From positions 1 through 57,449 of IMG/VR virus record IMGVR_UViG_3300027759_000104: a DNA stretch of 57,449 nt. One strand, 5' to 3'. Position numbers and translations under genes: made by a program. Origin of the DNA: a virus. Each line of letters opens with the position of its first letter. Within the stretch, counting starts at the first letter, position 1. The notes below the pieces were generated by a model, which was not told the DNA's origin, did not search any database, and saw only the letters and a list, made by a program, of their open reading frames with translations. Of the stretch, positions 14,807-26,800 are shown piece after piece.

Positions 14807-17800
14807 TTATATAAAGTTAAAATTGTTTGCGGTTGTGTAAACAATTCCTAATGTGAATGTTCCGCCCGCAGCTCCACTAGTTCCTGATGAACCTGAACCT
14901 GATGTTCCTGAAGAGCCAGTAATTCCAGAACTTCCTGATGAACCGCTAGTCCCTGATGAACCTGAACTACCCGATGAACCTGAACTACCACTTGTACCAG
15001 ATGAACCATTTGAACCTGAAGTACCCGAAGAACCCGATGAACCTGAAGTACCACTAGTTCCTGAGCTTCCAGATGTTCCTCTTGAACCTGTACTTCCACT
15101 TGAACCTGAAGTTCCTGAAGAACCACTTGAACCAGAACTTCCACTAGAACCTGAACTTCCACTAGAACCTGAAGTTCCTGATGAACCGCTAGTCCCTGAT
15201 GAACCAGAACTTCCGCTTGAACCTGAAGAACCCGATGTTCCTCTTGAACCAGTACTTCCACTACTACCACTTGAACCTGAAGTTCCTGAACTACCATTAG
15301 CACCTGATGCTCCATTAACAATTATGGTAATTGCACATAAATCACTAGTTGTAAGTGTTGTATCTCCAGCATTTGTATCTAAAGCTCCTGTAAAAAGATA
15401 ATCACTACCACTTACCGAAACGTTATTAAAGCTATAAATATCAATTTTGTTTGAACCATTTAAATTGAAAATCAAATATACAATCCCACTTTTTCCAACT
15501 AAATTGAAAAAATAATCACTAATATTTGCAGAATCCGCGGTTGTTACATTAAATTTCAAATCATAAACTGAAGAACCTGCACCATTATAACTAAATTGAC
15601 CTGAAGAAGGTGCTGTACCGGCTCCATTACCATAGATATACTGAAGACCTCCTTTGTTACCTTGACTTCCAGAAGTTCCTCTTGAACCAGTACTCCCACT
15701 TGAACCAGAACTACCACTAGAACCTGAACTTCCTGATGTTCCTGACGAACCTGATGTTCCTGACGAACCCGTACTTCCACTAGACCCTGAACTTCCTGAT
15801 GAGCCAGAACCTGAAGTACCTGATGAACCAGTAATACCACTTGAGCCAGATGTTCCACTTATACCATCTAATCCACTTGTTCCTGATGACCCACTTCCGC
15901 TAGAACCTGATGAACCAGCAGAACCTGAACCAGAAGTACCTGAGGAACCAGTAATCCCAGAACTTCCTGAAGAACCTGTTGACCCCGATGTTCCAGAACT
16001 ACCACTTGTACCCGAAGAACCTGTATTACCCGAACTTCCGCTTGAACCAGCACTACCTGATGAACCGCTAGTTCCAGAAGAACCTGTATTACCCGAACTT
16101 CCGCTTGAACCAGCACTACCTGATGAACCGCTAGTTCCAGAAGAACCTGTATTACCCGAACTTCCGCTACTTCCTGAAGAACCACTTGACCCTGAAGTAC
16201 CCGAAGAACCCGATGTTCCTGAACTTCCGCTTGAGCCAGAAGAACCACTTGTTCCACTACTTCCAGTAATACCCGATGAACCTGAACTACCACTTGAGCC
16301 AGCACTTCCGCTAGACCCAGAACTACCTGAAGAGCCAGAAGAACCTGATGTTCCACTTGACCCAGAAGTTCCCGATGAACCGCTATTACCCGAAGAACCT
16401 GAGCTTCCACTTGAACCAGAAGAACCTGATGTTCCTGAAGAACCTCCAGTACCACTTGAGCCAGTGCTTCCACTACTACCTGATGAACCCGAACTTCCTG
16501 ATGTACCTGAACTACCACTAGTTCCTGAAGAACCTGTAATACCAGATGAACCCGATGAACCTGTACTACCTGAACTTCCACTTGAGCCTGAAGACCCTGA
16601 TGTTCCACTACTACCCGATGTACCTGAGCTTCCACCAGACCCTGACGAGCCACTTGAGCCAGAAGAACCTGATGTTCCTGATGAACCGCTAGTACCCGAA
16701 GAGCCTGTATTTCCACTTGACCCTGAACTACCCGCACTTCCTGAAGAGCCACTTGTCCCTACTGAACCTGAAGTACCAGCACTACCGCTAGAACCACTAC
16801 TACCACTTGAACCAGAACTACCTGATGTACCAGAGCTACCATTAGAACCTGATGTTCCACTTGAACCTGATGAACCTGAACTACCACTTGAACCAGCACT
16901 TCCTGATGTTCCTGAACTTCCGTTAGAACCTGAAGTACCTGATGAACCACTTGAACCTGAGCTTCCCGATGTTCCTGAAGAACCGCTTGTTCCTCTTGAA
17001 CCAGTACTTCCTGAAGACCCTGAACTACCACTACTTCCACTAGAACCTGATGTTCCAACTGAACCAGAACTACCACTACTTCCACTTGAGCCAGATGAAC
17101 CGCTTGAGCCAGATGTTCCTGAACTACCATTAGCACCTGATGTACCAGAACTTCCAGCACTACCACTAGAACCTGAAGAACCACTAGACCCTGAACTTCC
17201 TGATGTTCCACTTGAACCTGAAGAACCTGTACTTCCTGAACTACCACTGGACCCTGATGTTCCTGAAGAACCTGAACTTCCAGTATTACCTGACGAACCT
17301 GAACTACCACTTGAACCCGATGTTCCTGAACTTCCACTCGTACCAGCACTTCCTGATGAACCTGAACTTCCACTAGTACCCGATGTTCCACTCGTTCCAG
17401 ATGTACCTACACTACCTGAAGACCCTGAACTACCACTTGTACCCGAAGAACCTGTATTACCTGAACTTCCACTTGAGCCAGCACTACCTGATGAACCGCT
17501 AGTTCCTGATGAACCTGATGTTCCTGAACTTCCAGTATTACCTGACGAACCTGAACTGCCCGAACTTCCGCTTGAACCTGATGTTCCAGAACTTCCGCTC
17601 GTACCAGATGAACCATTAAGACCATTAAATACCCATGATATTGTATATTCTGTACTGGATAAAGTTCCATTTGCAACAATATTACCTTTGAATATCCATC
17701 TATAAACACTACCGGTTACTGTAATTCCTGCAACATCCCATATACCAATAATATTGTTAGAACCTACTTGTGTGATTTGTAAATAAACAGTATTACCAAG

Positions 17801-20800
17801 AGCCTGTATGGTATCTATTCCAGAAAACCACGAAGCATAAGATGTGGAATTTATATCATCAATGTTTATATAGACATTAGTAATTGAAGATATTGTTGTA
17901 CTATCTGTCTGAAAGAATGTTGCTGCAGGTGTAGTACCTGTTCCATTATATCTCCATCTACCTGAGTTAGAAGAGTCGTTTCCTGATAATCCACTTGAGC
18001 CAGCAGTTCCTGAAGAACCACTAGACCCTGAACTTCCTGATGTTCCGCTGCTTCCATTAGCACCCGATGTACCACTACTTCCTGAGCTTCCAGTACTACC
18101 GCTAGAACCTGACGAACCACTTGTACCTGAAGAACCGTTAGCCCCTGATGTTCCTGAAGAACCTGCACTACCACTACTTCCTGATGAACCGCTAGAACCT
18201 GACGAACCAGAAGTACCTGATGTTCCACTTGAACCTGTACTTCCTGAAGAACCAGAACTTCCTGATGAACCGCTAGAACCTGATGTTCCAACAGAACCAG
18301 AACTACCACTACTTCCTGAAGAACCAGATGAGCCACTTGAACCAGACGTTCCTGAACTACCATTAGCACCACTTGTTCCTGACGAACCAGAACTACCACT
18401 TGAGCCAGTACTTCCTGAACTTCCAGCGCTTCCGCTAGAACCTGATGAGCCACTTGTACCTACAGAACCAGAACTTCCAGCACTACCGCTAGACCCTGAA
18501 CTTCCACTAGTACCTGAAGTACCATAACTTCCATTAGCACCTGATGTACCTGATGAACCAGATGACCCCGCACTTCCACTACTACCCGATGAACCAGAAC
18601 TTCCTGAAGAGCCACTTGTACCAGAACTTCCTGAAGAGCCACTTGTACCAGTAGAACCTGAACTTCCAGCACTACCGCTAGACCCTGAACTTCCACTACT
18701 TCCTGAAGTACCACTTGTACCTGAACTTCCGTTAGCTCCCGATGTACCTGATGAACCAGCACTTCCGCTAGAACCTGATGAACCAGAAGTACCTGATGTT
18801 CCACTTGTACCACTACTACCTGATGTTCCTGATGTTCCTCTTGAACCAGTAGAACCTGAACTTCCACTACTACCGCTTGAACCCGAACTTCCTGATGAAC
18901 CAGACGTTCCGGCAGAACCTGAACTTCCACTTGTACCAACACTTCCTGAACTACCTGATGAACCAGAACTTCCACTTGTACCAGTACTTCCTGAGCTTCC
19001 AGTACTACCACTAGAACCTGACGAACCACTTGAACCTGAAGTTCCTGATGAACCACTAGTACCTGACGTACCAGAGCTTCCAGCACTACCACTAGAACCT
19101 GACGAACCACTTGAACCTGAAGTTCCAGAACTTCCACTTGTTCCAACACTTCCTGAACTACCTGATGAACCGCTTGAACCTGATGTTCCAGAACTTCCAC
19201 TACTTCCTGAAGTACCAGAAGAACCAGATGAACCAGTACTTCCTGAGCTTCCGCTAGAACCTGATGTTCCAGAAGAACCAGCTGAACCTGAACTACCACT
19301 ACTACCACTTGAACCTGAAGAACCAGATGTTCCACTACTTCCATTAGCTCCTGATGTACCAGATGAACCGCTACTTCCTGAGCTTCCAGCACTTCCGCTA
19401 GAACCTGCTGAGCCACTTGAACCAGATGTTCCTGATGTACCAGATGTACCAGATGAACCAGATGTACCCACACTTCCTGATGAACCACTACTTCCACTTG
19501 AACCTGAAGAACCAGATGTTCCTGAAGTACCAGAACTTCCATTAGCACCTGATGTACCTGCTGAACCAGATGACCCTGAACTACCACTACTTCCCGATGA
19601 ACCTGATGTTCCTGATGTACCAGCACTTCCCGCAGAACCTGATGAACCAGAACTTCCTGAGCTTCCAGAACTACCACTTGTACCTACAGAACCTGAACTA
19701 CCTGATGTACCCGCACTTCCTGAGCTTCCAGTGCTACCACTAGAACCTGACGAACCGCTCGTACCTGATGTTCCAACACTTCCACTAGAACCTGAAGACC
19801 CACTTGAACCAGAAGTACCTGATGTACCTGAACTTCCGCTAGACCCTGACGAACCACTAGTCCCTGAACTACCAGTACTTCCACTAGACCCTGAACTTCC
19901 AGTACTTCCTGATGTTCCCGAAGAACCTGTGGAACCCGAACTTCCTGATGAACCAGAACTTCCTGAACTACCACTAGAACCTGATGTTCCAGATGAACCA
20001 CTTGTACCAACACTTCCACTAGTTCCAGAAGAACCTGAACTACCACTTGAACCAGAAGTTCCACTTGTTCCTACTGAACCTGAAGAACCTGAACTACCAC
20101 TTGAACCAGAAGTTCCACTTGTTCCTACTGAACCTGAAGAACCAGATGTACCAGTCGAACCTGAACTTCCAGCACTTCCACTAGAACCTGAAGAACCACT
20201 AGTACCTGATGAACCTACAGAACCTGATGTTCCACTACTTCCCGAAGAACCTGTGGAACCAGAACTTCCTGATGAACCACTACTACCGCTAGTACCTGAA
20301 CTACCCGTACTTCCACTAGAACCAGAACTACCACTAGAACCAGATGTTCCACTAGTCCCTACACTTCCTGAAGAACCCGCACTTCCGCTAGACCCACTAC
20401 TACCTGTAGAACCTGAACTTCCGCTTGTACCAGCTGAGCCAGAACTTCCTGACGAACCACTAGTCCCTGTACTACCACTAGAACCGCTACTACCTGACGT
20501 ACCACTTGTTCCTGATGAACCTGTTGAACCAGAACTTCCTGATGAACCTGTTGAACCAGAACTTCCTGATGAACCAGAACTTCCACTTGAGCCGGATGAA
20601 CCACTTGTACCTGATGAACCGCTAGTTCCAACACTTCCACTAGAACCTGAACTACCAGAACTTCCTGAAGACCCGCTAGTACCTGAAGAACCAGTTACTC
20701 CACTTGACCCTGAACTACCAGCAGACCCTGAACTACCAGATGAACCACTAGTTCCAGCACTTCCACTTGAACCTGAAGTACCCGCAGAACCAGAACTTCC

Positions 20801-23800
20801 TGAACTACCACTTGAGCCACTACTACCTGAAGAACCGCTTGAACCTGAAGTACCTGACGAACCTGATGTCCCAACAGAACCAGAACTTCCTGAGCTTCCA
20901 GCACTTCCGCTAGAACCTGACGAACCACTTGTCCCTGAACTACCACTTGAACCTGAACTACCAGAGCTTCCATTAGCACCTGATGTACCCGACGAACCAC
21001 TTGAACCAGATGACCCAGCACTTCCACTACTTCCTGAAGAACCAGAAGTTCCGCTTGTTCCTACACTACCACTAGACCCTGAAGAACCACTTGAACCACT
21101 TGAACCAGATGTTCCACTAGTCCCTGAACTACCACTAGTACCGTTTGTACCATCAACCCCACTTAATCCTGATGAACCTGAAGTACCACCAGAACCTGAA
21201 CTCCCACTACTACCCGATGAACCAGAACTTCCTGATGTACCGTTTGAACCAGATGTTCCTGAACTACCACTTGTTCCAGATGTTCCGCTAGTCCCTCTTG
21301 AACCTGTACTACCAGATGACCCTGAACTTCCACTAGAACCCGATGAACCGCTAGACCCTGAAGAACCACTTGTTCCGCTTGAGCCTGAGCTTCCTGAAGT
21401 ACCTGTACTACCCGATGAACCAGAACTTCCTGAACTACCGCTAGTACCAGATGTTCCTGAAGAACCACTAGTTCCACTTGAACCTGTACTACCTGAAGAA
21501 CCAGATGTTCCTGATGACCCTGAACTTCCAGATGAACCACTTGAACCTGAAGTTCCGCTAGTACCTGACGAACCACTTGAACCAGTACTACCGCTAGAAC
21601 CTGATGTTCCGCTCGTACCTACAGAACCTGACGTTCCTGAGCTTCCAGCGCTACCGCTAGAACCTGATGAACCACTTGTTCCAGATGTTCCGCTAGTTCC
21701 TGAAGAACCAGAATTACCAGAAGACCCACTAGTTCCTGAACTACCACTCGTTCCAGAACTTCCTGAAGAACCTGTACTACCACTTGAACCTGAGGAACCT
21801 GATGTTCCAGTACTTCCACTTGAACCTGAACTACCACTTGAGCCAGAAGAACCAGCACTACCTGATGTTCCTGTACTACCTGAAGAACCACTTGTTCCTG
21901 ATGAACCAGAAGTTCCTGTAGAACCTGATGAACCACTACTTCCACTTGACCCACTAGTTCCTGAAGAACCGCTTGTACCAACACTTCCAGATGACCCCGA
22001 AGTTCCAGATGTACCAACACTACCACTTGAGCCAGATGTACCACTTGTACCAACTGAACCAGAACTACCACTAGTTCCTGATGTACCTACACTACCGCTT
22101 GAACCTGACGTACCAGATGTTCCTGTACTACCTGAAGAACCTGAAGTTCCACTAGTTCCTGTAGAACCACTTGAGCCAGAGCTTCCTGTAGAACCACTTG
22201 AACCTGACGTACCAGTACTTCCCGAAGAACCTGATGTACCAACACTTCCACTAGACCCTGATGACCCAGAACTTCCTGAAGAACCGCTAGAACCTGATGT
22301 TCCAACACTTCCGCTAGAGCCTGAAGACCCACTTGAACCAGATGTTCCTACACTACCTGAACTTCCACTAGTCCCCGAAGTACCTACCGAACCACTTGAC
22401 CCTGATGTTCCTGATGAACCTGTACTACCACTAGAACCAGCACTTCCTGAAGAACCACTTGAACCTGTTGAGCCAGAAGAACCTGAGGTTCCTGAACTAC
22501 CACTTGAGCCACTAGTTCCAGTACTTCCTGAAGAACCTGATGTACCAACACTTCCTGACGAGCCAGATGTTCCTGAACTTCCAGTACTACCACTAGAACC
22601 CGAAGTACCACTTGTACCTGAAGAACCTGATGTCCCTGAGCTTCCAGCGCTTCCGCTAGAACCTGACGAACCACTAGTTCCTGAAGTACCCACACTACCT
22701 GATGAACCACTACTACCACTAGAACCTGTACTTCCTGATGTACCCGCAGTCCCTGATGTACCTACAGAACCCGAAGAACCTGAACTTCCTGATGTACCAC
22801 TACTACCACTTGAACCAGTACTACCGCTAGTGCCTGATGTTCCTGTACTTCCAGAACTACCAGATGAGCCAGCACTACCACTTGAACCTGATGAACCAGA
22901 AGTTCCACTACTACCTGACGAGCCTGTTGAGCCAGAGCTACCCGATGAACCCGATGTTCCTGATGTACCACTAGTACCTGAAGTTCCTACTGAACCAGAA
23001 CTACCTGAAGAACCAGAAGTTCCTACACTACCTGAAGAACCTGATGTTCCACTTGTACCTGTGCTTCCTGAACTACCACTTGAACCAGATATCCCTGATG
23101 AACCAGAACTTCCTGAAGAACCGCTCGTACCTGATGTACCAACGCTTCCAGAACTTCCTGATGTTCCACTACTTCCCGAAGAACCAGAACTTCCACTCGT
23201 ACCGCTGGTACCTGATGTACCCACAGAACCTGAACTACCACTTGTTCCTGATGTACCTGTACTTCCTGATGTTCCTGAACTACCTGATGAACCAGTACTT
23301 CCCGAAGAACCACTTGTTCCAGAAGTACCAACACTTCCACTAGAACCTGATGAGCCAGAACTTCCCGATGAACCTGATGTACCTACACTACCCGATGTAC
23401 CACTTGTACCTGTTGAACCGCTAGACCCTGATGTTCCCGTACTTCCAGATGAACCAGATGAACCAGATGAACCAGTACTTCCGCTTGAGCCAGACGTTCC
23501 TGATGAACCGCTAGAACCTGAAGACCCAGATGAACCACTACTTCCTGATGTTCCAGAACTTCCGTTAACCCCTGAAGTACCAGCACTTCCTGATGAGCCA
23601 GAACTACCACTACTTCCGCTATACCCTGATGTTCCACTTGAACCACTACTTCCTGAAGTACCAACACTACCCGAAGAACCTGAACTACCACTACTCCCCG
23701 AACTACCTGTCGTACCTGAAGAACCAGATGTTCCACTTGTACCTGTGCTTCCTGAACTACCACTTGAACCATAACTTCCTGAAGAACCGCTCGTACCTGA

Positions 23801-26800
23801 TGTACCAACGCTTCCACTAGAACCTGATGTACCGCTAGTTCCTGAAGTACCTACACTACCCGAACTACCGCTAGTTCCCACACTTCCTGATGAACCAGAA
23901 GTTCCTGATGTACCGCTAGTCCCACTTGTTCCCACACTTCCTGAAGACCCTGATGTACCACTAGTACCTACAGAGCCAGAACTACCTGATGTTCCACTTG
24001 TTCCTGATGAACCTGAAGAACCAGATGTTCCAACACTACCTGATGAACCCGATGTTCCACTCGTACCAACACTTCCTGAAGAACCAGACGTTCCTGATGT
24101 TCCAACACTTCCTGATGTTCCTGAGGTTCCGGTGCTTCCACTTGAACCTGACGAACCTCCAGTTCCACTTGACCCTGAACTACCTGATGTACCACTTGTG
24201 CCTGTACTTCCTGAAGAACCACTAGTTCCAGATGTACCAACGCTTCCAGAACTTCCTGAAGAACCTGAACTACCACTTGAGCCAGAAGAACCAGCACTAC
24301 CTGATGTACCCGTACTTCCAGATGAACCACTTGTTCCTGAAGTACCTACACTACCCGATGAACCAGATGTACCAGTACTTCCCGAAGAACCAGAAGTTCC
24401 ACTTGAACCAGAACTTCCGCTCGTACCGCTAGTACCTGATGTACCCACAGAACCTGAACTACCACTTGTTCCTGATGTTCCAGTACTTCCTGAAGAACCA
24501 CTTGTACCAACACTTCCTGAACTACCTGATGTACCAGTACTTCCGCTAGAACCACTTGTTCCAACACTTCCTGAAGAACCACTACTTCCACTTGAACCTG
24601 TAGACCCACTAGTTCCTGAACTTCCAGCACTACCGCTAGAACCTGAAGAACCACTGCTTCCCGATGAACCAGAACTACCTGATGTACCCGATGTTCCTAC
24701 GCTACCACTAGTACCTGAAGTTCCTACTGAACCAGAACTACCTGAAGTTCCACTAGTTCCACTAGTTCCTGATGTACCAACACTTCCTGAAGAGCCAGAT
24801 GTTCCTGTACTTCCCGAACTACCTGACGTACCAGTACTACCACTTGAACCAGAAGAACCTGAACTGCCACTTGTTCCAGATGTTCCACTATTTCCTGAGC
24901 TTCCAGCACTTCCGCTAGAACCTGACGTACCAGTAGAGCCACTTGAACCAGATGTTCCTACACTTCCTGAACTACCACTAGTACCTGAAGTACCTACACT
25001 TCCTGAACTACCACTTGAACCAGAACTACCTGACGTACCACTTGTTCCTGATGTTCCTACACTACCCGATGAGCCACTAGTTCCTGATGTTCCACTATTT
25101 CCTGAACTACCACTTGAACCAGATGTTCCGCTAGTCCCTACACTACCTGACGAACCGCTAGTACCAGATGTTCCAACACTACCTGAAGAACCTGATGTCC
25201 CACTATTTCCTGAGCTTCCAGCACTTCCGCTAGAACCTGACGTACCAGTAGAACCACTTGAACCTGAAGTTCCACTAGTACCTGAAGTACCTGAACTTCC
25301 ACTAATACCACTAGAACCCGATGAACCTGATACTCCGCTAGAACCACTTGAACCTGAACTACCTGATGTTCCACTAGTTCCAACACTTCCTGAAGAACCG
25401 CTAGTACCAACTGAACCAGACGAACCAGAACTACCACTAGTTCCCGATGTTCCTACTGAACCAGAACTACCACTAGTACCCGATGTTCCTACTGAACCAG
25501 AACTTCCTGATGTACCTGAAGTACCTACACTTCCTGAACTTCCACTAGTTCCCGATGTTCCGCTAGTACCTGAAGAACCTGAAGTTCCACTTGAACCCGA
25601 TGTACCTGTACTTCCTGAGCTTCCAGTACTACCACTAGAACCTGAAGAACCACTACTTCCTGATGTACCAACACTTCCCGAACTACCACTTGAGCCTGAA
25701 GACCCAGTTGAACCCGATGTTCCACTTGTACCTGAACTTCCACTATTTCCTGACGAACCGCTAGAACCTGATGTTCCGCTAGTACCCGAAGTTCCTGATG
25801 TACCAACACTACCAGATGAACCTGAACTACCTGATGTTCCTGAGGTACCAGTAGTACCACTTGAACCAGATGTTCCTACACTTCCTGAGCTTCCACTAGT
25901 ACCTGAAGTACCTACACTTCCTGAGGAACCAGATGTTCCGCTTGTACCTACAGAACCACTTGTTCCTGAAGAACCTGACGTGCCAGTAGAACCACTTGAA
26001 CCTGTGCTACCGCTAGAACCTGACGTTCCTGAGCTTCCAGCGCTACCGCTAGAACCTGATGAACCACTTGTTCCAGATGTTCCGCTAGTACCTGAACTAC
26101 CTGTTGAACCTGAACTTCCACTTGAGCCAGATGAACCTGAAGTACCACTTGTTCCTACACTTCCACTTGTACCGGCAGAACCAGAACTTCCCGATGAACC
26201 ACTTGTTCCTGATGTGCCAGAAGTTCCAACACTTCCACTAGAACCAGATGTTCCGCTACTTCCTGAACTACCTGAAGACCCACTTGAACCTGAAGTTCCT
26301 GTTGACCCTGAACTTCCCGATGAACCACTTGTTCCTACTGAACCTGATGTTCCGCTTGTACCTGAACTTCCTGATGAACCCGAACTACCTGAAGACCCAC
26401 TTGAACCTGATGTTCCTGAAGTACCTGTTGAGCCAGATGTCCCTGAAGAACCACTTGTTCCTACACTACCACTACTTCCTGAACTTCCACTTGAACCAGT
26501 ACTACCTGATGAACCCGATGTTCCTGAAGTACCAACAGAACCTGATGAACCAGATGTTCCAACACTACCTGATGAACCGCTTGTACCAACTGAACCAGAT
26601 GACCCAGAACTACCGCTAGTACCAGATGTTCCTGAGCTCCCACTTGTACCAGAAGACCCTGTACTTCCGCTACTACCACTTGAACCAGTGCTACCTGATG
26701 AACCACTAGTACCTACACTACCTGATGAACCACTAGTACCTACACTACCTGATGAACCTGAAGTACCACTTGAGCCAGTACTACCTGAAGAACCAGATGA

